A stretch of 64,000 nucleotides of DNA from JBBECJ01 sp963763325 (GTDB lineage Bacteria > Chloroflexota > Chloroflexia > Thermomicrobiales > CFX8), in contig CAVXOL010000001.1 in assembly GCA_963763325.1 (NCBI GenBank), positions 620,001 through 684,000 of the forward strand. Direction: 5' to 3'. The position numbers were made by a program, and so were the translations under genes. Every line of letters starts with the position of its first letter. Position 1 is the stretch's first letter. The notes beneath the pieces were generated by a model, which worked only from the letters and a program-made list of their open reading frames with translations, did no database searches and was not told where the DNA came from. Positions 1-7,336 of the stretch are shown here, piece after piece.

Positions 1-48
1 CGCGAAGAGCGTGCTGGCGAGTTTGCTGTTTCGTCGTCGATCAGCCAT
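1..48 (-). CDS. N-terminal fragment of a gene cut by the window edge
   Basis: On the minus strand an ATG at 48 opens a frame of 16 codons that runs off the left edge. It begins MADRRRNSK, a basic start that could precede a membrane segment. Too little is visible to name a function, and no clear ribosome binding site was identified. Confidence 0.25.
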   Translation of the reverse strand, partial: MADRRRNSKLASTLFA

Positions 49-62
49 CGTGACGGCCGGAG

Positions 63-494
63 TTACACATCGTGGTCTTCATCCTCTATCGGTACAGTGG
101 CCAATTGAAGTTCGGTGACGCCCGCGTAGTCTCCCAGGTTATTCGTGAGGAGCGGGACATCCAGGTAGATCGCTGTTGCCGCGATCCAGGCGTCCGAAGG
201 GAGTATAGGCCGACCACTCTTTCGTGCCTGGGCGACGACGCGCGCCCAGGCACGACACAGCTCAGCATCAGCGAAGACGACAACGAACTGGGCGAGATGC
301 TCTTCCATTTCGCGGCGGCGCGCACTTCCCCAGCCACGAGAAATGGCCCAGTATTCGATTTCTGCCAGCGTCATGAACGAGACGGTCCCGACTGATTCAC
401 TCAGGAGTGCGCGATATCGCTCGGCTCGGCTGTCACTGCGAAACAGGTACGAAACGATGTCGGTATCGACAACATAACGGTCAGGCATATCCAT
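63..494 (-). CDS. vapC: PIN-domain ribonuclease toxin, VapC family
   Basis: A protein of about 143 aa with PIN-domain features: N-terminal VVDTDIVSYL with the first acidic metal ligand, a central acidic residue in LAEIEYW, the third in LPSDAWIAATA, and the late LLTNNLGDY segment. VapC proteins are Mg-dependent RNases, usually cutting tRNA or rRNA. The start at 494 (MDMPDRY) is preferred over an in-frame upstream ATG because the PIN fold starts just after it; ATG 488 is an alternative. The gene overlaps the end of the upstream antitoxin-like gene by 14 bases, as expected for translational coupling. The target RNA is unknown. Confidence 0.85.
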   Translation of the reverse strand: MDMPDRYVVDTDIVSYLFRSDSRAERYRALLSESVGTVSFMTLAEIEYWAISRGWGSARRREMEEHLAQFVVVFADAELCRAWARVVAQARKSGRPILPSDAWIAATAIYLDVPLLTNNLGDYAGVTELQLATVPIEDEDHDV

Positions 495-822
495 CCCGGC
501 GACGTAACGCCCGAATCTCTTCGATGAACTCGTCCACGGACTCGTCCTCGGGCCAGAAGTCGCCCAGCAGGTCATCGAAGTTGCTGATTGGCAGAACTCC
601 TTGCTCTCGCGCCAGTTCCATCACGTCCGGTCGGGGCTTCTCCGCGAAGAATTCTTTTCCCGAAACAATCGACGGTCCCATGCGCTCGTCGAGCGACTTG
701 CGTCGTGGCTGTGATTCCGTACTTTCCGCGTCGAGAATCGCCCGAAGGTACGACAGCGCAACCTCGGCCTCATCGTCATCGAGCTGGTCGACGAGTGTGT
801 GAAGGTTGTCCTTGATGCTCAT
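481..822 (-). CDS. Antitoxin-like partner of the VapC toxin
   Basis: A protein of 113 aa beginning MSIKDNLHTL. The start at 822 has GGAGGG nine bases upstream. The N-terminal half is acidic and helical (DQLDDDEAEVALSYLRAIL). The C-terminal half is rich in Asp, Glu and Trp (FWPEDESVDEFIEEI), as expected for a toxin-binding tail. It sits directly upstream of the PIN toxin and overlaps it. I do not recognise a named DNA-binding fold, so antitoxin is inferred mainly from position, size and charge. Antitoxins of such pairs commonly repress their own promoter. Confidence 0.7.
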   Translation of the reverse strand: MSIKDNLHTLVDQLDDDEAEVALSYLRAILDAESTESQPRRKSLDERMGPSIVSGKEFFAEKPRPDVMELAREQGVLPISNFDDLLGDFWPEDESVDEFIEEIRALRRRDGYA

Positions 823-900
823 GGCGCGCTGCCCTCCGTTCCGAATCACAATGTCATCGGCATTCGCGACATGAAAGGGATTGTACGACAGCGTGTTGGC

Positions 901-2463
901 CTATCCCTCCCAGACGACGTCGCCGCCGATGATGGTTGCTTCGGCGCGCAGGTCGAACAGTGCGTCGGGTTCGACGGTGCGTGGGTCGGCGGAGATGACG
1001 GTGAAGTCGCCGAGCTTGCCGGGAGTGATCGTGCCTTTGTCGTGTTCCTCGAAGGTGCCGAGGGCCGGCCAGATCGTGAAGAGGCGCAGGGCGTCCCCGA
1101 CAGCAAGCCCTTCCTCGGGGATGTAGCGGTTGCCGGAGAGGGTCCGACGGGTAACGGCGCAGGCGATGTTGTAGAGCGGTGGGATGCCGTCGGGGATTGA
1201 GCCGGTCGAGTCGCTTGAGCCGATGACCTCGAAGCCGCGTTCGACCAGCGAGCGCAGCTTGAACTGGCGAGGCCAGCGTTGTGAGTTCGGCAGCGAGAGG
1301 ACGTCGCCCTGGGCGTAGATGAAGGCCGGGGTTGTGATGATCCGCAGGCCGAGCCGCTGGACGCGCTCGATGTCGGCGTCCTCGATCAGGTAGTCTGCGG
1401 CGTGCTCAATCCGGTGGCGGTGCGGGGTCGGGTGGCGGCGCAGCGCTTCCTCGATGCCGTCGCAGATCATCCGGATCGCCGGTTGCGAGCAGACGTGCAT
1501 CCAGAGCTGCTGGCCGCCGGCGTGGGCGCGGCAGATGAACTCGGTCAACTCGTCCGGTTCCCACTTCACGTCGAAGACGCGGTTGCCGTAGCCGTCGTGA
1601 CCGACGCCGTCGACGAAGATCTTGACGCCGCCAAAGCGAAGCCGGTCGTCGCCGAAGCCGGGCTTGAGGCCCATCTTGAGCAGGCTGTCGAGGTCGATCT
1701 GGTGCGGGACGTGGTAGTACATCCGGAAGCGGATCGGTAGTTCGCCCGCCGCCTGGAGCTCCTGGACGGCGAGGATGTCTTCGGTACCGTAGGGCAAGTT
1801 GTGGATCGTCGTGATCCCTTTGGCGAGGAAGAGGTCGCGGCCTTTGGCGCGGATGGCAGCCTTGACCTGCTCGACGGTAAAGCCGGGGACCATGTCCCAG
1901 ACCTCGGTGACGACGCCGGTTGGCGTGCCGTCCTCGGCGCGATGGAGGACGACGCCCATCGGCGGCTCACCGGTCAGCAGGTTGAGTTCTTCCAGCGCGC
2001 GGGTGTTGAGCATGCTGACGTGCAGCGAGGACATGACCATGATTGGGTGCCGGTCGGAGATTGCGTCCAGCTCCTGGCGGGTGAAGAGGCGTTGTTCGTC
2101 AACGCGCACATACAGGTTGAACGAGCAGCGGACGAGGACCCATTCGCCCTCCGGTATCGCGCTGATCCCTTCGTGGATCGCGTCGGCGATGCTGGCGAGG
2201 CTGTTGTGGGGCGGCGTCGTGATCGAGAGGCAGTGGGTCAGCGCGCAGCAGGTCATCTCAAAGTGGGCGTGGCCGTCGATGAACCCTGGCACGATCGTCC
2301 GCCCGCCAGCGTCGTAGACCGGCGCGTCACCTGTTGCTGCCAGCACATCCGCCGTCGTGCCGACCCGCGCGATCCGGCCATGCCGCACCAGCGCCGCCTC
2401 GGCCGCGGGCCGGTCCGCGTCGAGCGTGATCAGATTGCCGTTGACAATCGCGAGATCAGCCAT
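901..2463 (-). CDS. Amidohydrolase, YtcJ-like (amidohydrolase 3 family)
   Basis: A protein of 520 aa with the layout of metal-dependent amidohydrolases: an N-terminal composite-sheet segment (IVNGNLITLDADRPAAEA), the metal-binding GFIDGHAHFE near residue 68, a TIM-barrel body with further His (LWMHVCSQ, HRIEHA) and Asp (GSSDSTGSIP), and the C-terminal HDKGTITPGKLGDFTVIS that closes the family. YtcJ-like enzymes hydrolyse amides, cyclic ureas or formamides; the substrate cannot be read from sequence. ATG 2463 (MADLAIV) is chosen over the one four codons earlier because AAGGTGGGG lies upstream of it. No frameshift was seen. Confidence 0.9.
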   Translation of the reverse strand: MADLAIVNGNLITLDADRPAAEAALVRHGRIARVGTTADVLAATGDAPVYDAGGRTIVPGFIDGHAHFEMTCCALTHCLSITTPPHNSLASIADAIHEGISAIPEGEWVLVRCSFNLYVRVDEQRLFTRQELDAISDRHPIMVMSSLHVSMLNTRALEELNLLTGEPPMGVVLHRAEDGTPTGVVTEVWDMVPGFTVEQVKAAIRAKGRDLFLAKGITTIHNLPYGTEDILAVQELQAAGELPIRFRMYYHVPHQIDLDSLLKMGLKPGFGDDRLRFGGVKIFVDGVGHDGYGNRVFDVKWEPDELTEFICRAHAGGQQLWMHVCSQPAIRMICDGIEEALRRHPTPHRHRIEHAADYLIEDADIERVQRLGLRIITTPAFIYAQGDVLSLPNSQRWPRQFKLRSLVERGFEVIGSSDSTGSIPDGIPPLYNIACAVTRRTLSGNRYIPEEGLAVGDALRLFTIWPALGTFEEHDKGTITPGKLGDFTVISADPRTVEPDALFDLRAEATIIGGDVVWEG

Positions 2464-2505
2464 CAATTTCCCCACCTTCTCGGTCGTCGCGTACCGGCCG
2501 TTTCG

Positions 2506-3660
2506 CTACCGCAGGGCTGCTCGGATCGCTTCGGCAACCTGGTACGCGACCGTTTCTTCTGTCACTGCTCCGCTGCGCATCAGATTCTTGGTCAGGCCGA
2601 ACGCGAGCCGGCGTTCGGGGTCAGCGAAGCCGTAGGAGCCGCCGTTACCTCCGTGCCGAACTCGCCGCCGTTTGTGCCGGAGATCGTGCTGCCACCCTCT
2701 TCTTCCGTGCCACCGATGAAGTAGCCCAGTCCCATGCGTTCGCGTTCCTGGAAGAGTTCGTCGTGAGCGTCGCTCTGCAAGGCGCGGATGATGTCGATCC
2801 TCTCAGGCGAGAGGATGCGAACACCGTCCAACTCGCCGTAGCCGGCCAGCATCGCGTAGTGGCGGGCGATGGCACGGGCATTCATGACGCCGCCGCCACC
2901 GGGGATCGACGCGCGACGCACGTCCGGCCGGTTGACGACGGCTGCGGTCGTGACATGGAGCGGCATCGCCCGGGCAGCCAGCCCGCTCAGCGACGCGAAG
3001 TCGCGCTGATGATCGTCGGCCTGCCGCAGCGTGGCGCAGCGTGACTCGCACTCGTCGGGGATGCCGAGGTAGAAGCCCTCGATGTCGAGCGGGTCGCAGA
3101 GTTCCTCGCGCGCGAACTGCGCGATCGGACGGCCATCGACGCGGCGGACGATCTCGCCGTTGATCCAGCCGAAGGTCCAGGCGTGGTAGCCGGTCTTCGT
3201 TCCCGGCTCCCAGAGCGGCGGCAGGGCGGCGATCGCGGTACACATCGCGTCCCAGTCGGTCATCATCTCCGGTGTGACGTCGTCGGGCATCTGCGGGACG
3301 CCGATGGAATGCGTCAGCGCGTGGCGGACCGTCGCGGTGTCCTTGCCGTTGGCGGCGAACTCGGGCCACCAGGTTGCGATCGGCTCGTCATAATCCAGCT
3401 TGCCACGGTCGGCCAGGATGTGGACGCAGGTCGCGACGAAGCCTTTCGTCGTTGACCACGAGGTGAACAGTGTTTCGCCGTCAACTGGTTCTGCCAGTCG
3501 CCTCGTCGGCTACACCAGCCCAGGCGTCGACTGCCAGTGTGCCGTCGACATAGGCCGCGACCTGGAGTCCCACCTCCTCACCTTCCGCAACGAACTGGTC
3601 GATGATCTGCTGGATGTCGCCTGCAGGTTGGTCTGCATGAGATCTCTCGCTTCCATCCAT
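2506..3660 (-). pseudogene. Serine beta-lactamase-like hydrolase (EstB/class C fold), two frameshifts
   Basis: About 384 aa once two frame joints are repaired. It starts at ATG 3660 (MDGSERS). The catalytic S-x-x-K is seen in FTSWSTTKGF, then HALTHSIGVPQ, GTKTGYHAWTFGW with the second-motif Tyr, and GYFIGG. The first joint is near 3490: an early stop interrupts the frame between ADEATGR and PVDGETLF. The second is near 2660, where GGCACGG appears to lack one C; the true tail HGGNGGSYGFADPERRLA then continues to a stop at 2506. Family members are esterases or D-aminopeptidase-like enzymes rather than antibiotic lactamases. Either two sequence errors or a decayed gene; error is likelier given the many similar joints here. 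Confidence 0.8.
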
Positions 3661-3739
3661 CGCGCAGCGGTGATTCGATCGATTGTCGCGACACTGTAGG
3701 GCACGCAGGGGGTTGAGGCAATCGGATCGCTACGACACG

Positions 3740-4736
3740 TCAGCCAGTTCGCTGCAGGTTGTCCCACCCCATCGACTCGCTCCCCGCGCTCGATCTCCGC
3801 GATCATCTCGACCAGCCGCGTGTTGATCGGTGACGGAACGCCTTGCGCTTCAGCGCGGCGAACCAACTCGCCGGTCAACCAGGGAACCTCGGTCGGGCGT
3901 TTGCGGACGGCCAGGTCGCGCCAGATGCCGGTGTGCTGCTTCGGGCGACCACGGAAGCGGTCGGAGACCTCCTCGTAGAAGGTGTCGATGGCGGCGGTGT
4001 CGAGCGGCGCGCGAAAGAGGGCTGGGTCGAACGGATCGAACGGCTCCAGCGTCGCACCGCAGGCGTCGGCAATTGTGACGGCGTCGGCGACGGCGGCAGT
4101 CAGCGCTGTGCGCGCGTCGGGATGGGCCAACACCTCGTGGACCGGCGCATCGACCAGTGCCGTGCCGACCAGCAGCGAGCCGTAGCACTCCTTCGACCAG
4201 AGATAGCCCATCACGTTCGTCGTCAGCGTCGTGTCCATGATGCGCGAGAAGCGGGTGACGAGGCCGACCAGCGTCTCGTCGGTCGATCCGTCGAGCCGGC
4301 CGAGGTAGTACTCACCGGCCCCGCCGTAGCGGACCAGCCCTGGCTCGATGTAGTCGGCTGCGAAGTTAACGAACCCGCCGACGACTCGCTCGGCCCCGAT
4401 CCGGGCGGCGATGATGTCCGGGTTCAGCCCATTCTGGAGCGAGACAACGGTCGAGTCGTCGGTCAGGTGCGGCTCGATCAGGTCGAGGGCAGTCTGGGTG
4501 TGCTGCGACTTGACGGCCAGCAGCACGACATCGAGCGGCCCGGTCAACTGCTCCGGCAGAATGGCCGGCGCGCCCGCCCAGACATGCCGGACGCCATCGA
4601 CCCGCAACCCGTGCGCGTTGATCTCAGCGACGTGCTCGGCAACAACATCAACGAAGGTGACATCCTCACGATCCTTATTCAGGAACGCACCTGTCACCCC
4701 ACCAATCGCCCCAGCCCCGACGATGTGAAAGCGCAT
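3740..4736 (-). CDS. panE: 2-dehydropantoate 2-reductase (ketopantoate reductase), 3' frameshift
   Basis: NADPH-dependent reductase of the ApbA/PanE family, which reduces ketopantoate to pantoate in coenzyme A synthesis. The Rossmann motif GAGAIGGVTGAFL lies at the N-terminus, LLAVKSQHTQTAL and VVSLQNGLNP follow, and the catalytic Lys lies in LWSKECYGSLL. The C-terminal helical domain is present. Near 3777 one extra base shifts the frame; the shifted frame reads MGWDNLQRTG to a stop at 3740, the expected family ending, whereas the uncorrected frame runs on to 3510 into the next gene. ATG 4736 is the start nearest the Rossmann strand. Several PanE-like paralogs are not true PanE, so the substrate is probable rather than certain. 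Confidence 0.85.
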
Positions 4737-4748
4737 GGAGTCCTCCAT

Positions 4749-4874
4749 CGAGCTATCAGCCAGTCAGCTATCAGCCGGTCAGCCTGTTGGTCTGTGACGG
4801 ACGGGTCGACACTGTTGATACCGGATCCAACCTGGCTGACTGGCTGACTGGCTGACTGACAGGCTGACAGCTAA
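4749..4874. repeat. Iterated CAGCYRT / GGCTGACT word block with inverted copy
   Basis: The gap between panE and the VOC gene is mostly repeat. From about 4750 to 4788 the word CAGCTAT/CAGCCAGT is iterated; from about 4830 to 4870 its complement CTGGCTGA is iterated three times with degenerate copies after it. The two halves can pair into a long imperfect hairpin. The block reaches the stop codon of the VOC gene. It belongs to the window-wide class of iterated-word intergenic repeats. Confidence 0.8.
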
Positions 4875-5245
4875 TCACTCGCTGGTTCCTGAATCACGAT
4901 CAGGTAGTTGTCCGGGTCGCGCAGCAGGAAGGAGCGGCCGCCCCAGGGGGATTCGGCGAGCGGGGCGAGGATTTCGATACCGGCTCGTTCGATGTCGTGG
5001 TAGCGGTCTTCGATGCGCGAGTCGGAGAGAGTGATGATCGGGCCGGATTTCGGCAGGTTGAGCGGGTTGGCGCTGCCGGGTTGCTCCAGTAGCAACAAGT
5101 GCAGAAGGCCGAGCTGGAGGAGGCCGGTCTGGTGGCCCATCCACTCCGATCGGGTGACGGTCTGGAAGTCGAGAATCTGGGCGTAGAACTGGATCGCCCG
5201 GTCAAGATCGGAGACATCCAGTACGAGGCGGTCAAAGATCAGCAC
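4871..5245 (-). CDS. VOC family (glyoxalase/bleomycin-resistance fold) protein
   Basis: A protein of 124 aa, the usual size of a single-domain VOC protein. It starts FDRLVLDVSDLDRAIQFY, the classic first beta-alpha module, and ends GGRSFLLRDPDNYLIVIQE, the classic last strand with the metal-ligand Glu near the C-terminus. The fold hosts glyoxalases, dioxygenases and drug-binding proteins. The present metal-ligand positions are compatible with an enzyme, but substrate cannot be assigned. The stop codon lies in the flanking word repeat. Confidence 0.85.
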   Translation of the reverse strand: MLIFDRLVLDVSDLDRAIQFYAQILDFQTVTRSEWMGHQTGLLQLGLLHLLLLEQPGSANPLNLPKSGPIITLSDSRIEDRYHDIERAGIEILAPLAESPWGGRSFLLRDPDNYLIVIQEPASD

Positions 5246-5610
5246 GTCGAGTCGTCCTTCGTTTGCAATTGCAATCAGCAGGTGGCGATGTCGCCCATGC
5301 GCGACATACGACGGATGTGTCGCCTGTCCGTTGGTACAGGTGAGGAGCCGTCCGGGTGGTGGCGGCGAACTGTCCCGTCGATGGATTACGGAATCGCCGT
5401 GCCATCACTAGTATAGAAGCATCCCGGTGGTATCCGGGGCGATGGTCAGGAACCAACCGGACACATGGTTAGCGGTCGAGCAACGAAGCTCCCGGACGTG
5501 TCCCAAGGAAGATCGGCCAGCGCGCGAGAGCGTAACCCCACTCTCGTACACCCCTGACTCCCTCACGGCGGACTGCGCCTGACCAGCGCCGGTCCCACAC
5601 CTCAACAACA
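5246..5610. other. Gene-free stretch upstream of the VOC gene
   Basis: No convincing coding frame was found in these 365 bases on either strand. A TATACT hexamer on the minus strand near 5410 could be a -10 element for the VOC gene, but no good -35 box accompanies it. A few short imperfect hairpins occur around 5275-5340. Otherwise I see nothing here. Confidence 0.5.
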
Positions 5611-5646
5611 GGCCTGGCTCCTTCCCCTGCACACGGGAGCCAGGCC
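5611..5646 (-). terminator. Hairpin downstream of the four-helix-bundle gene
   Basis: GGCCTGGCTCC (5611-5621) and GGAGCCAGGCC (5636-5646) form a perfect 11-bp stem with a 14-base loop. On the minus strand it is followed by TGTTGTTG, a weak U-tract. It lies downstream of the minus-strand gene at 5697-6077 and probably ends its transcript. Confidence 0.6.
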
Positions 5647-5660
5647 GAAGCCTCTTTCTG

Positions 5661-5693
5661 CGGGAATCGGTTGTTCGGGAATCGGGAATCGGT
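5661..5693. repeat. GGGAATC heptamer block, left flank of the four-helix-bundle gene
   Basis: The word CGGGAATC occurs three times here, twice in tandem as CGGGAATCGGGAATCGG. The inverted counterpart lies at 6133-6164, on the other side of the four-helix-bundle gene. The shared core CGGGAATCGGGAAT is 14 bp. Related blocks occur at 40706-40751 and 56822-56910. Confidence 0.85.
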
Positions 5694-5696
5694 GAG

Positions 5697-6077
5697 TTAC
5701 GACGATTGGGCAATGAGGCGTTCGCGAAGCGAGCGAAGCATCTTGCTCAGGTCGGTGATGTGAGTTTGTATCGAATCAGCCTCGGTGTTCTGTATGTAGC
5801 CTATCCGGGCAGCGATCGTCACGTACGTTTCGACTTCCATCAGAGATCCTCTGGCGATCGAGATGAACTGTGCATATTCCCTCGCACTGCCTCTTGCATT
5901 GCCTTCCGCGACATTCGCTGGAACTGAAACGGACGCCCGCGTCATTTGGCTGGCCAACCCATATCGCTCATGTGACGGGAACCGCTTGACTGTGTCGTAT
6001 ATCAGGACCGATAGTTCTACACCCATCTGCCAGACGCGGAGATCTCTGTGCGACTGCGTCGCACGGCTTGTTGACAT
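5697..6077 (-). CDS. Four-helix-bundle protein (S23/IVP, Avd-like)
   Basis: A protein of 126 aa with the family signature: HRDLRVWQMGVELSVLIYD in helix 1, SVPANVAEG plus ARGSAREYAQFISIARGSL in helices 2-3, and ETYVTIAARIGYI before the last helix. Relatives are encoded in 23S rRNA intervening sequences, and the fold is shared with Avd of diversity-generating retroelements; most free-standing members have no known function. ATG 6077 is chosen because AAGGAG lies ten bases upstream; longer in-frame extensions read through repeat DNA. The gene is bracketed by inverted GGGAATC heptamer blocks, so it may travel as a small repeat-flanked unit. Confidence 0.9.
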   Translation of the reverse strand: MSTSRATQSHRDLRVWQMGVELSVLIYDTVKRFPSHERYGLASQMTRASVSVPANVAEGNARGSAREYAQFISIARGSLMEVETYVTIAARIGYIQNTEADSIQTHITDLSKMLRSLRERLIAQSS

Positions 6078-6129
6078 GTGGGCGCCACTCCTTTGATTCA
6101 TCTGGTCGGTCCATGGGCTGACTAGCAGT

Positions 6130-7173
6130 CTAACCCGATTCCCCATTCCCGATTCCCGGTTCCCTCGCAACATACGCCAGCACATCTCCCTGTCGTGCCG
6201 ACAATGCGCTCAGGTAGTACAGAACCACGCCGTCCGTTGGCGTCGTGATCGTAGCGATCTCGTTGCCGAGCATGTCGAGGAGCGTGCCGAGTGGGGTGTT
6301 GGCGGAGACTGACTGACGTAGCTCCACCGTGGGGCGCCAGAGGCCGTCGACGGCAGCGGTGATGTTCGTGCCGGGTTGGAGCCAGCGGGTAGCGGTTGGG
6401 GTGCGGAGTCCTTCGAGGATGCCGAGGGCGCGCAGGGTGTTGATGAGTCCCTGGTAGACGGTCAGTGTCTGGTCGTCGGGGGCGAGGGCGTTGCCGCCGA
6501 CTTCGACGAAGATAGTGGGGACGCCGAGCAGCGTCGCGTTGCCGGTCAGGCTAACAGTGCTGGTTGAGTATGGGTAGGCGATTGCGTCCGGAAGGCCGAA
6601 CGCCTCGGTCATCGCCCGGGCGAGCCTGTCCTGGTGGTCGTTGCCGCTGTCGTGATAGCCGGCATAGGGCGAGAGTGTTTCGAAGACATCGCCGCTGTGC
6701 AGGTCGATGAGTGCATCGGATGGGGCGACGATCTCGTGCAACAGCCGGTAGGCGAGCACCTCGGAGAACGTGCCGGTCGGGTTGCCGGGGAAACTACGGT
6801 TGAGGTTCCTGCCGTCGTGCGGGGTGACGAACGCGGTTCGTTCGCGGAAGGCCGGCAGGTTGACGATCGGCAGGATCAGCAGCGACCCGTGGACACGGTC
6901 GGGGTTCAGCAACCGCCCCAGCCGGAGCGCGCCGAGGATGCCGGGATACTCGCCGCCGTGGATGGCGGCGACGATCGCGACGGCCCGTCCAGGCTGCCGG
7001 CCACGGATGGCGATGTACGGCCAGCGGAGTTCGCGCAGGACCGTATCATGCCAACTGAAGTAGCCGCTGCGCTTTTCGCCGGGTGCCGGCTCAGGGACGA
7101 TCGACCACGAGAATCGAGCTGTGGCCGGCTGACTGTCGGATCCATTTTCCGGTAGCGAATCGGTATCTGGCAC
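6130..7173 (-). CDS. Succinylglutamate desuccinylase/aspartoacylase family zinc hydrolase
   Basis: A protein of 347 aa. Zinc ligands of the M14-type AstE/AspA fold are visible: IVAAIHGGEYPG (H-x-x-E), DGRNLNRSFPG with the conserved NLNR, and LIDLHSGD with the third-ligand His. Family members remove acyl groups from N-acyl amino acids; the substrate is not evident. The last eleven codons (REPGIGNGESG) are written in the GGGAATC heptamer repeat that flanks the four-helix-bundle gene, so the natural C-terminus has probably been replaced by repeat. The next minus-strand gene starts 53 bases downstream, but the repeat lies between them. Confidence 0.88.
   Translation of the reverse strand: MPDTDSLPENGSDSQPATARFSWSIVPEPAPGEKRSGYFSWHDTVLRELRWPYIAIRGRQPGRAVAIVAAIHGGEYPGILGALRLGRLLNPDRVHGSLLILPIVNLPAFRERTAFVTPHDGRNLNRSFPGNPTGTFSEVLAYRLLHEIVAPSDALIDLHSGDVFETLSPYAGYHDSGNDHQDRLARAMTEAFGLPDAIAYPYSTSTVSLTGNATLLGVPTIFVEVGGNALAPDDQTLTVYQGLINTLRALGILEGLRTPTATRWLQPGTNITAAVDGLWRPTVELRQSVSANTPLGTLLDMLGNEIATITTPTDGVVLYYLSALSARQGDVLAYVAREPGIGNGESG
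6133..6164. repeat. GGGAATC heptamer block, right flank of the four-helix-bundle gene
   Basis: On the plus strand the block reads as GATTCCC words. On the minus strand it is CGGGAATCGGGAATGGGG, inverted relative to 5661-5693. It is translated as the tail of the zinc hydrolase. Together with the left block it encloses about 500 bp that hold only the four-helix-bundle gene. Confidence 0.85.
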
Positions 7174-7336
7174 GGTGGCGTTCCTTCCTCAGCAGGTAGC
7201 GGCACACGGTGTCCTGCCGGATCGTCTCCCTGTCTACTAACCTCTGTTCCCTCGTCGGTGATACTGTATGCGACGATGATACGAATCAGCGGTTCGGCGA
7301 TACGATCGACTCGATTGTGTCCGGAGCGGGACTGAC

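Noticed and set aside
4830..4870. CRISPR-like array
   Set aside because: The tandem words are 7-8 bases with no spacers, so this is a short tandem repeat, not CRISPR.
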